The notes below the pieces were generated by a model, which searched no databases, was not told where the DNA came from, and worked only from the letters and a program-made list of their open reading frames with translations. The translations under genes were made by a program, and so were the position numbers. From Argopecten irradians (lineage: Eukaryota; Mollusca; Bivalvia; Pectinida; Pectinidae), in contig NC_091135.1 in assembly GCF_041381155.1 (NCBI RefSeq), forward strand, positions 6,005,620 to 6,069,619: DNA of 64,000 bases, read 5' to 3'. This document shows positions 23,681-32,305 of this stretch, piece by piece. Position 1 is the first letter of the stretch. Every line of letters begins with the position of its first letter.

Positions 23681-23716
23681 TTGCTGGCGTTTGGATCAAG
23701 TATTTATAGTAAAACC

Positions 23717-23965
23717 ATGCTAATTCGTATAGTATGTCTATTACTATTGATTGTAATGGTAGCCTCTAAGCCAAGTCGCTTTCCAGAGGAAATAGACGTA
23801 TCTGCTATACTAAATCATTTGAAACAGGAAGGATTGGCGGGAGGAAATGTCAAAATTCATCATGTCCAGTCGGAAAGACCCATAGACGATGCAAAACCCT
23901 TCTCCGAGAGTGACATTTCGGAACTAGTTGCCCAGCTTCAAGGGTATCTACAAAATTTAAACTAG
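23717..23965 (+). CDS. Small secreted peptide, 82 residues, unknown family
   Basis: The ATG at 23717 sits in AAAACCATGC and opens MLIRIVCLLLLIVMVAS, a strong signal peptide. An acceptor-like TATATTTCAG ends at 23679, just upstream, so the frame before the ATG is probably 5' UTR; a longer frame can only start with TTG. The mature part of about 65 residues has no cysteine, is acidic, and contains two similar amphipathic stretches, IDVSAILNHLKQEGL and ESDISELVAQLQGYL, separated by a turn-rich middle. It has no obvious dibasic cleavage site, so a classical neuropeptide precursor is not indicated. I do not recognise the family. The stop is TAG; poly-A signal at 24297. Confidence 0.65.
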   Translation: MLIRIVCLLLLIVMVASKPSRFPEEIDVSAILNHLKQEGLAGGNVKIHHVQSERPIDDAKPFSESDISELVAQLQGYLQNLN

Positions 23966-24020
23966 CTTGATTGGACGAGGAGAGGCGTTCGGATAAGGAG
24001 CTGGATAACTATATTATTAG

Positions 24021-24123
24021 ACTCGATTGCCTGCCGTAGTTTTTCTACTCTCCGCTAGGCTTCGCTCCGAAAATGAGCGCAACCTAGCGGTGAGAATTGG
24101 TACTAAGGCAGGTAATCCAGTCT
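24021..24123. mobile_element. Fold-back MITE in the 3' UTR of the small peptide gene
   Basis: 103 bp whose two ends are about 40-base inverted arms: the left has GATTGCCTGCCGTAGT and TCCGCTAGG; the right has CCTAGCGGTGAGAATT and ACTAAGGCAGGTAATC. It is flanked by a 13-bp direct repeat ACTATATTATTAG at 24008-24020 and 24124-24136, the likely target duplication. It lies between the stop codon and the poly-A signal, so it would be transcribed. Confidence 0.8.
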
Positions 24124-24296
24124 ACTATATTATTAGTACACGAAACTTACATCTTTGTATATATAATAATAAATTAGTTCTTTTACTACTGTCATATTTG
24201 AATACACACAAAAAACATCCTATCCATTGATTGATAAAGAGAACATTTAGTTTTCCGAAAGTGATGTAAATGACATTGATATGTTTGTTTTTGACG

Positions 24297-24302
24297 AATA
24301 AA
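24297..24302 (+). terminator. Polyadenylation signal of the small peptide gene
   Basis: AATAAA about 330 bp after the stop, with an A-rich stretch 15 bp later; a second AATAAA near 24345. Confidence 0.5.
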
Positions 24303-24430
24303 AGCTCTTCCGTAAAAAAAAACCGTTGATTCAACTATACGTGTACAATAAAGCTAGAATCTACAGCAGCGCACAATAAGACATTGGAGCAATGCAGTCT
24401 TCCAAGTGGAGTTTGAACGATCGAAATTCA

Positions 24431-25062
24431 TGGGTGTCCCGTAAATTAAGTTACACTTTCAAAATTTAATGATTTATTGAATACAGCTAGAAGGCAAAGA
24501 ACCAAGAATTAATTTACAAAAAACCGACAACCAAACATTTTGTTTTCTTCATAAAACATCTTAACAAATTGATATATGTAATCTTAGCAACAATCCTTTT
24601 AGAAGACGCATTTTTTGTAAAATGCGGTCCAAATTACGCTATCCTTGACATCTGAGCAAGTGAAGAACACTAGTATTGAAGATTCATTCTTATTCTCTTA
24701 TGCCTAATTGGACCACGTTTTCTGGTGTTGGTGATTACTTTCTGCAATTCTGGTAATACTCACACAGATATGATTTTTTTAAAGAAATTGGACATTATAG
24801 AACCAAAGTCACCGTGCCGTACAAAGTATGGAAAAATTCTCAATATGTGTAAATATTAATGTCCTCGTGACGTGCCGATGTCCTAAAAGTAATGACACCA
24901 ATGCTTTTTAGCAGGATCAAATTATTTCTTTATATTATCAAAACAAAAATTTTAACTGTATGCATATATGCCTTCATATACCCTTAATTTCTTTTTGGGG
25001 CTCATGTATGTCAAAAGTTATAACTTTCTGAACGTGTAACATGAATTATGGGACATCCTGTA
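24431..25062. mobile_element. Decayed mariner-like MITE
   Basis: The left end TGGGTGTCCCGTAAATTAAG and the right end, reversed, AGGATGTCCCATAATTCATG are similar for about 30 bases (both continue GTTACAC.TTCA). A GTGTCCC-type end is common in mariner-like elements. The interior has no transposase frame. About 630 bp. Confidence 0.5.
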
Positions 25063-25884
25063 CAACCAACACATTGTTATGATCCCAAATTTTAGTATTG
25101 AATGAATATCCAGAATTAGAAAAATGTTAGGTCGAATTCCGTTTCATCTTCATTTTTATGTCAGTTTGGGAAATGCTTAATTAAGTTTACAGATAAATAC
25201 TAATATACAATTATTTAAATACTGAATCAACTTTTAAAATGTGTTCATGTGTTGGCCTATTTTGAAGTGTTTTCTTTTCATAATACCAGATATACTCTAA
25301 AACGTTGGGCTATCACAAGGTTCCATGCTTAGTGATTGATTTTTCCATATTCTAAAAAAGTATTTAAAATAATTAATGATATCAAGGAAAAAAACCAACA
25401 ACATGGCACTACATCGTATACTACATATGGAATGGGGTACTAATTGTGCAGACAACAAAGCAAAATCAGATACATGTATTTCAAATATACACGATTAAAC
25501 ATCAATTATGCCCCGTCGGCAGTGGAACATCTTAACGTGAACTTATGCCAGTGTGTCGAGAGAAACGTACAAAATGAATTGAACCCCCTCCCCTCCTACT
25601 TGAGGTGTCGATTTACGGATTTGTTAACATGGGATACTATCCCTTATAACAGTTTCGTGTTTGACGAGTTGTACATTTTTGTACCTTTGGGAGTTTTAAG
25701 TTCTGTCTTTAGCATTCCAGGAACTGGGCGCCTACCCATGGTTTACCCGTTATAAGAGTCAGTGACAGAAAGTTTGTTTGTTTGCTTACAATATATTTGT
25801 ATTGGCAACGAGAAAACAGTTTTATCATATTTTACCTCTTTATGCTGAACGTCAAAGCAAAAGTAGAGTCTTGTTTGTCGGCTC
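25063..25884. other. Intergenic, nothing recognised
   Basis: One open frame of about 100 codons (25444-25755) lacks a family resemblance or splice context and is not called. Confidence 0.4.
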
Positions 25885-26792
25885 CGGAACTGAAGTCAAG
25901 GTTCATTACAAGAACGATGCTCATCTCTGGAATTGAAGTCAAGGTTTTCATTACAAGAACGACGCTCTTCTCTGGAACTGAAGTCAATGTTTTCATTACA
26001 AGAACGACGCTCTTCTCTGGAACTGAAGTCAAGGTTTTCATTACAAGAACGACGCTCTTCTCTGGAACTGAAGTCAAGGTTTTCATTACAAGAACGACGC
26101 TCTTCTCTGGAGCTGAAGTCAAGGTTTTCATTACAAGAACGACGCTCATCTCTGGAACTGAAGTCAAGGTTTTCATTACAAGAACGACGCTCATCTCTGG
26201 AACTGAAGTCAAGGTTTTCATTACAAGAACGACGCTCTTCTCTGGAACTGAAGTCAAGGTTTTCATTACAAGAACGACGCTCATCTCCGGAACTGAAGTC
26301 AATGTTTTCATAACAAAGACGACGCTCATCTCCGGAACTGAAGTCAAGGTTTTCATTACAAGAACGACGCTCATCTCTGGAACTGAAGTCAAGGTTTTCA
26401 TTACAAGAACGACGCTCATCTCCGGAACTGAAGTCAATGTTTTCATAACAAAGACGACGCTCATCTCCGGAACTGAAGTCAATGTTTTCATTACAAGAAC
26501 GACGCTCATCTCTGGAACTGAAGTCAAGGTTTTCATTACAAGAACGACGCTCATCAAGGTTTTCTGGAACTGAAGTCAAGGTTTTCATTACAAGAACGAC
26601 GCTCATCTCTGGAACTGAAGTCAATGTTTTTCATAACAAAGACGACGCTCATCTCCGGAACTGAAGTCAAGGTTTTCATTACAAGAACGACGCTCATCTC
26701 TGGAAATGAAGTCAAGGTTTTCATTACAAGAACGACGCTCATCTCCGGAACTGAAATCAATGTTTTCATAACAAAGACGACAATCATCTCCA
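25885..26792. repeat. 45-bp minisatellite array, about 20 units
   Basis: The unit contains GAACTGAAGTCAAGGTTTTC, ATTACAAGAACGACGCTCAT and CTCTG. Variants: CTCTTCTCTGG in the first third, CTCATCTCTGG and CTCATCTCCGG later, and a CATAACAAAGACG version paired with TCAATG. Because 45 is a multiple of three and the unit lacks stops, several frames on both strands stay open as 15-residue repeats. That is expected from the array and is not evidence of a protein. Confidence 0.92.
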
Positions 26793-26953
26793 GGCCAAAA
26801 GTTAGGCAGTGACAAGGGAAAAATATATTCCTGATTTATTCGCCTTTTGTGATTGGAATAAGCTTCTCGTTGTCTCTGGTATATGCATCGGTGATATGAA
26901 ATACTAAAATAGGCGATGTTTCGCGTGTACATATACATGGACATGGAATAATA

Positions 26954-27113
26954 GAATATTTCACTCCCTTTGGGGTGAGACAGGAGAATCTCAACCCAAG
27001 GGGTAAGATTCTTAAGTTGTCAAACACGAGGCTTTGTCGAGTGTTTGACAGCTTAGGAATCTTATCCCGAGGGTTGAGATCTCCTGTCTCACCCCAAAGA
27101 GGATGAATGATTC
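26954..27113. mobile_element. 160-bp inverted-repeat element (fold-back)
   Basis: The left arm CTTTGGGGTGAGACAGGAGA pairs with the right arm ending CTCCTGTCTCACCCCAAAG; pairing continues through AATCTCAACCC/GGGTTGAGAT and TTGTCAAACAC/GTGTTTGACAG. Outer bases GAATATTTCACTCC pair with GGATGAATGATTC. Loop of only a few bases. Non-coding. Confidence 0.85.
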
Positions 27114-27177
27114 TTTTTCTCTCACCCCGTGCACCACTTTGTGTCTCTAATAAACGTGTCGCTTTTGCAAGCGAGGG

Positions 27178-27290
27178 TGACGTAACTTCAATGAGTCGCC
27201 GTCTTCGCCGTCTTTGTGACGTCATTTCATTGTTGTCGTGACGTTATAATACTATTACCGCGACGTCATGATACTGATGTGGTGACGTCA
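27178..27290. promoter_or_regulatory. Cluster of five CRE-like sites, last four 22 bp apart
   Basis: TGACGTAA at 27178, TGACGTCA at 27217, TGACGTTA at 27239, CGACGTCA at 27261 and TGACGTCA at 27283. The last four steps are exactly 22 bp, so this is also a diverged 22-bp tandem repeat. The full palindrome is the CREB/ATF site. No gene start is visible nearby, so function is unproven. Confidence 0.6.
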
Positions 27291-27348
27291 TACTATTGTT
27301 GGGCACGTGCAAAGATCTCGTCTAGCTTGTCTTTACCCTAGGGTGAGA

Positions 27349-27802
27349 GTACAACTTAGTATCTTGTACGTACAAGTTAGTATCTTGTACGTACAACTTA
27401 GTATCTTGTACGTACAAGATAGTATCTTGTACGTACAAGTTAGTATCTTGTACGTACAACTTAGTATCTTGTACGTACAAGTTAGTATCTTGTACGTACA
27501 ACTTAGTATCTTGTACGTACAACTTAGTATCTTGTACGTACAAGATAGTATCTTGTACGTACAAGTTAGTATCTTGTACGTACAACTTAGTATCTTGTAC
27601 GTACAACTTAGTATCTTGTACGTACAAGATAGTATCTTGTACGTACAAGTTAGTATCTTGTACGTACAACTTAGTATCTTGTACGTACAAGATAGTATCT
27701 TGTACGTACAACTTAGTATCTTGTACGTACAAGTTAGTATCTTGTACGTACAAGATAGTATCTTGTACGTACAAGTTAGTATCTTGTACGTACAAGATAG
27801 TA
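27349..27802. repeat. 21-bp array 1 (22 units, TTGTACGTACAA palindrome)
   Basis: Units of 21 bp, AGTATCTTGTACGTACAA plus three variable bases. Only three versions of those bases occur: CTT, GTT and GAT. In order they read C,G,C,D,G,C,G,C,C,D,G,C,C,D,G,C,D,C,G,D,G,D (C=CTT, G=GTT, D=GAT). Frames stay open because 21 is divisible by three. It is the inverted partner of the array at 28629. Confidence 0.95.
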
Positions 27803-27924
27803 TAATGTTGAAACTCTCGGTATTAAAGGCTGTGGCTGGTTTACGTCACCATGGTATCGCATGAAGCTATACGTATATTACGTACCCTTTGTTTAAGCCA
27901 AAGGGAAAAAAGAATATCTTGCGA

Positions 27925-28310
27925 CATGTTGTGGATTTGTAATGCTGTGATAAGTTTCCGAACATATATATATGTAAATGTTTATAACAGAGTATTAACT
28001 ATGATCATCATTTTGACAATAATTGATGTGTGTATGTCTAATAAACACAAAAACATATATGAAATAATTTGTTTTGCTTTTGTTGTCTGTGCAATCAGTA
28101 AATCATTCGAATTAGGGCATAATGCCTCAGATTGTTTTCGGAGGCAGTTAATTATTTTCAATACTACTATTCTAAAGTAAAATAAATGCTCAAACTTTTC
28201 CAATAATGGCACAAGTGTGAAGTATTTAACTTTTATTACTGAAGAAAATTACGAATTTGTTTGCTCCTCTTTTTAATAGATAAAACTTATCATTCATCGG
28301 AAATGTATCA
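27925..28310 (+). mobile_element. Decayed MITE family H copy between the 21-bp arrays
   Basis: Blocks ACAATAATTGATGTGTGTAT, GTGCAATCAGTAAATCATTC, GGCAGTTAATTATTTTCAAT, ATGCTCAAACTTTTCCAATA and ACTGAAGAAAATTACGAATT follow the order of the copies at 13898 and 18769. The termini are lost. Confidence 0.6.
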
Positions 28311-28628
28311 TATCCATTTTATCACTAAATGTATCTTATCTATAAAACAAGCGACTATACAGTTTCCTCGAAAGGAACTATACAGTGTCAGTTTCAAAAT
28401 AATGCAAGTGACTATACAGTTTCAACTCATAATCCGGCAATTTCAAACTACGATTGGGAAAAAAAGATATTGTCCTCATTAATATATATTTATATTTTTC
28501 ATATTGTCAAATAAGTTAATAAACCTGTGATCGTACTAAGCAATGCAAAGTAGACCGACTATCTTTAATTACGAAAAATATCAGGCGGGTGACTCAATTC
28601 TGCGGTGATGAACAGCAGTTCAACTCAA

Positions 28629-28939
28629 CTTGTATGTACAAAATACTAAGTTGTACGTACAAGATACTATCTTGTACGTACAAGATACTATCTTGTACGT
28701 ACAAGATACTAAGTTGTACGTACAAGATAATAACTTGTACGTACAAGATACTAAGTTGTACGTACAAGATACTATCTTGTACGTACAAGATACTAACTTG
28801 TACGTACAAGATACTAACTTGTACGTACAAGATACTAACTTGTACGTACAAGATACTAAGTTGTACGTACAAGATACTAAGTTGTACGTACAAGATACTA
28901 TCTTGTACGTACAAGATACTAACTTGTACGTACAAGATA
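28629..28939. repeat. 21-bp array 2 (about 14 units, inverted to array 1)
   Basis: The unit is AAGATACTA, three variable bases, and GTACGTAC in this strand; it is the reverse complement of array 1, with the same three variants only. One unit has AAGATAATAAC. Together with array 1 it flanks about 830 bp in inverted orientation. Confidence 0.95.
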
Positions 28940-28964
28940 AATTAAATTATATAGTGGCCCTAAT

Positions 28965-29235
28965 ACGCCGCCGTACTTTTACACACCGCTCGGCCCGTAT
29001 AAGTAATTATCTGGACCAATTCCCCCTGACCGACACACCATAGTCTATGCAAAAGATAGTTTCTGCTCCTGCCTAGCTGCCTAGCGCTCAGCATACAATG
29101 AGTGGGACGACTGGTTCGGCCGTTGTTAGTATAATATGAAAGGGCGGGTTGTGTTCTTCGGTGTCTTCGGTTTTACGATTCAGTGATCATGAGTTAGCAC
29201 TATAAAAAAGCAGGATTTTCATGTTACTTTTACAA
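28965..29235 (+). repeat. Dispersed repeat family D, middle part
   Basis: GACACACCATAGTCTATG, GTTTCTGCTCCTGCCTAGC, GACGACTGGTTCGGCCGTTG, and TAGCACTATAAAAAAGCA align with 6320-6490. Confidence 0.6.
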
Positions 29236-29700
29236 GAAGGGTTGTAGTAATTAACTCACATGTTTTCATTTTATTTTCTAAGAATAATATTTCTAAAATA
29301 CTTCTCTCTCACTGGTGGCTACTACAAGGTTCCAATCTATAGTCATTATTGTGTCTATAATATTCGACACATTTTGATATTCCGTGGTATAGCTATAGGC
29401 TATATATAGTGTCAGAGTGACCGATGATATCAGTCATTGCAGTGGCTTTACACATACATTGTATGTGTTTAACAGTTAAACTTATAGGCCTATCTCAGCT
29501 ACTATAGGCTACATGTAGCTGTGGCAAAACACCTAGTCTATATATATAATGCGTTTTTTTTATTCTTACATACAAATCCAAAATATGTATTGTTAAAAAA
29601 AAGACGGAATAAAAATAACTGCATGTGCGACGGACATGTTCAGTCACTCTGTCGATTTTATCCGGTATGATCTGTCGATTTTATCCGCGGTTCTTATCCG
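29236..29700. other. Upstream region of DUSP19
   Basis: Non-coding. A 16-bp direct repeat CTGTCGATTTTATCCG occurs twice near 29650-29685, just before the probable promoter. Confidence 0.45.
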
Positions 29701-29723
29701 AACTTTAGCCCTCGTGCAACAAA

Positions 29724-29731
29724 CCGGAAGT
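29724..29731 (+). promoter_or_regulatory. ETS-type promoter motif upstream of DUSP19
   Basis: CCGGAAGT lies about 90 bp before a donor-like GAGAG|GTAAGTAG (29816/29817). ETS motifs are usual in TATA-less housekeeping promoters. No TATA box is seen. The assignment to DUSP19 rests on distance and direction. Confidence 0.45.
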
Positions 29732-29749
29732 TGGGTTTCTCAACAACAT

Positions 29750-29816
29750 TAGTTTCGATTTGTCTATTTTTGGACGTGACAATCAGTCTGAAGATGTTTT
29801 AAGCATACGCTGAGAG
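29750..29816 (+). other. Putative DUSP19 5' UTR exon with a two-codon upstream ORF
   Basis: Ends in the consensus donor GAGAG|GTAAGT and would splice to the acceptor CCTATAG before 32041. It holds ATGTTTTAA at 29794-29802, a start-Phe-stop upstream ORF that could lower translation. Start is inferred. Confidence 0.4.
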
Positions 29817-30189
29817 GTAAGTAGAGTTAGCTTATGAAGCAAAATACATTATGACATTGAAATACAATGGAGTGGTAATGGTATTATGATCTACATGTAA
29901 CAGTTACTAAAAGGCTTAATCAGAATTTGATAAATTAATTTATGATGTGTGATTCTCCTAACATCACTCAACTAAAATCAAAACAAGAAATCCAATGTGA
30001 ATTGAAAATTGGCCGTTTTATTACCACACAAAACGACTTGAATAAAAATATATAAAACATATATTGCATAACAATGACCCATAACAACAAATTGTCATTA
30101 AACAAAGAAAACCATTCACAACATATGCAGGTGGGGTGCAAACTTAACGCCAAACTTTACGCCTTGCGATCCCACCAAATACATACATG

Positions 30190-30580
30190 TACATTAAAAA
30201 GTGGTGCAAAACCACAGAAGAACAGACTTCAAATACATACATAAAAAAACATACATTAAAAAGTGGTGCAAAACCACAGAAGAACAGACTTCAAATACAT
30301 ACATTAAAAAACATACATTAAAAAGTGGTGCAAAACCACAGAAGACCAGATGTAAATTGATAGAAATTGGCGCCAAAAGCCCAGAAATTTGTATTAACAC
30401 CAAAATAAAAATTTGTATTAACACCAAAAACCACAGAAGAACAGACTTCAAATACATACATTAAAAAGTGGTGCAAAACCACAGAAGACCCGATGTAAAT
30501 TGATAGAAATTGGCGCCAAAAGCCCAGAAATTTGTATTAACACCAAATTAAAATTTTGTATTAACACCAAAAATAAAATT
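30190..30580. repeat. Composite tandem repeat in the probable DUSP19 first intron
   Basis: A roughly 61-bp unit with AAAAAGTGGTGCAAAACCAC and GAACAGACTTCAAATACATA occurs near 30197, 30258, 30320 and 30463. A second block with TTGGCGCCAAAAGCCCAGAA and TTTGTATTAACACCAAA occurs at about 30368 and 30509. The pair repeats as a 141-bp unit. Confidence 0.85.
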
Positions 30581-30937
30581 CTTGGAAGGCGCTTAAGGGG
30601 ATGGAGGTGGGTAAAACATGAAAAGGGGATTCTTACCTATGGCCTCTGCGCTGATATATGAAGTGACGCTAACCGCAGTCACGTGATCGGAATTCATGCG
30701 CTCAAACGGTAAAGAGGCTAGATCCCTTACAGAGTACCAAAGGCAAGAAATCCCTCCGCGAAGAAAATAGTGTAATATAAACATGTAAAAATACAACATT
30801 ACATATGTAATCCACATCATAAATGTAATTAAATTGACTTCGTATTTAATTATGATTTTAATAAATTATTTATAAGCTAGGCTACAGTAACGTGTAACAG
30901 TAGATAGCCTAGAGTCTATCTAGGAACATACGTACAT

Positions 30938-31117
30938 TGTACCAGCTGCCCCTATTGCATGATCAAAAAAGGCGACAAAAATTAGAATACTTTATTTTCT
31001 CTCTTCCTAACCGAATTTTTTTCTTCCTAATGTCTCTTTTGATGCCTCCTCACACATTGCCTTGAGTTGATACCCCTGTGAGGCTCTGGGTAAAAATATC
31101 TGTCACCAAGCCAAGAC
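30938..31117 (+). repeat. Dispersed repeat family D, left piece
   Basis: TGTACCAGCTGCCCCTATTG, AAAAGGCGACAAAAATTAGA, CTTCCTAATGTCTCTTTTGA and CCTCCTCAC match the left third of family D. The piece is followed by an inserted MITE; the right piece resumes near 31595. Confidence 0.6.
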
Positions 31118-31439
31118 CATTCTCGATACTCCAGGGGTTCCGATCACTTACGGTATCTACACTCCTGGACTATTGCATAGTAAAATTTAAGGCAACAGAA
31201 CAAAACATGTAATTTAGTCGTTTGATATACATCAAAAGAGCCGTTGAACGGTACACTGTGGTTGGCTGTGTGGCTTTGATGTTGAACATCACACTGGATC
31301 TCTGTAGTCTTCAAAGGAAATATTTGCACACCTGTGATTGGCTCAGCTGTTTTCCTCTGAGCTGCCTTCAATTTTACTATGAGATAGTCCAGGTTTGTAG
31401 AGATCGTAAGTGATCGAAACCCCTGGAGTATTGAGGATG
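31118..31439. mobile_element. MITE with ~75-bp terminal inverted repeats
   Basis: The left arm TACTCCAGGGGTTCCGATCA and the reversed right arm TACTCCAGGGGTTTCGATCA continue as CTTACG.TCTACA and CCTGGACTAT..CATAGTAAAA. About 320 bp, no coding. It sits inside the family D copy, so it is younger than that copy. Confidence 0.85.
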
Positions 31440-31589
31440 AGCAGAGACACACCATTTGTAAAGTGGTAAAGATTCTGATCATGTGTAGCGCTGCATGGGT
31501 GTAGAGCCATAGCCCCTTCATTAACTAAGAACATAATTTTTTTGTTAGACTGGCCACCAGTCTTTAGAATATTGAAAAAAAAATCACTA

Positions 31590-31770
31590 AAATTTGGTTC
31601 CACTATTCAAGAAGACACAATATGAATATAACGTAGTCTCCCGAGACCCACACCCGCACTTCATACACGCAACACACCACATAAGTGGGAGGCCGTCATT
31701 ACATGACCTTGGCTGTTCATAGGACGTAAATAGATAAACCAAACCAAATCAAACACTAAAATTTAGATTG
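31590..31770 (+). repeat. Dispersed repeat family D, right piece
   Basis: GGTTCCACTATTCAAGAAGA, CACAATATGAATATAACG, CATACACGCAACACACCACA, GGAGGCCGTCATTACATGAC and CTGTTCATAGGACGTAAATA: the 3' part of the family. Confidence 0.65.
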
Positions 31771-32061
31771 ATTATTTTTGTCTCCACTACATGTCTGACT
31801 TAGATAGGTTTAAAACTAGGGGGAGATAATCTAGTAAAAACCTTTGCTGAAAGTCTTATTAACAACTAAGGGTCTGGTGGCTAGTCTATTTGTTTGTGGA
31901 TAAAGTCATCTTCTGGTAGAAAATGCTACCATGCAGGTTTCCACAATTTTGTTTCAGGAAATTAACGTTTATCTGTAATCATACAAATACACATTTAGTG
32001 AAAATTAGTACATTAGCTATTAGTATTTTATATCCTATAGGACTTATTGCACGTTGACATC

Positions 32062-32305
32062 ATGGCAAGTGGAAAGAAGAAATCATTCTGTGGCTCACTG
32101 AAAGATTCCTTAACTGGTTTTAAGAAGAGTAACCTGAAAAAGACAGACACCAAAGTCATCACAGTGGGAGGGGAGTCTTATATTGAAAGCCATGACGAGG
32201 ATGGAAAGGTTGTGTCCCAAAAAAGTGTCGGCCAGACATACGGGTTTGTAGGCTGGGGTATTCCGGACATGCAGGTAGGAGAAATCCTACCAGGACTTCT
32301 ATTAA
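32062..32305 (+). CDS. DUSP19: DUSP19 coding exon 1
   Basis: The exon begins at 32041 after CCTATAG; codons 1-81 end in GLLL with donor TTAA|GTAAGT, phase 1. The residue completed across the junction is Ser82 (A|GC), giving LLLSSQDVA, a usual DSP motif. Confidence 0.9.

Noticed and set aside
23681-23716. Longer start for the small secreted peptide
   Set aside because: It begins with TTG and lies right after an acceptor-like TTTCAG; the ATG at 23717 opens the signal peptide.
25782-26624. Long open frames of 126-263 codons on both strands
   Set aside because: They are products of the stop-free 45-bp unit. Several frames are open equally and there is no start context, signal peptide or splice evidence favouring one.
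26836-27225. 129-codon minus-strand frame
   Set aside because: Runs through the 160-bp inverted repeat and CRE-like cluster; low-complexity Arg-rich start and no family resemblance.
27307-27864. 185-codon frame with repeated LYVQ(L/V/D)SI and its antisense partner
   Set aside because: Translation of the 21-bp array; open on both strands only because 21 is a multiple of three.
27349-28939. CRISPR array
   Set aside because: Units are directly tandem with no unique spacers, and the genome is eukaryotic.
28589-29043. Repetitive frames of 113-137 codons
   Set aside because: Same 21-bp array in inverse orientation.
30201-30464. 87-codon frames with repeated KSGAKPQKT-type peptide
   Set aside because: Translation of a 61-bp composite tandem repeat; not coding.
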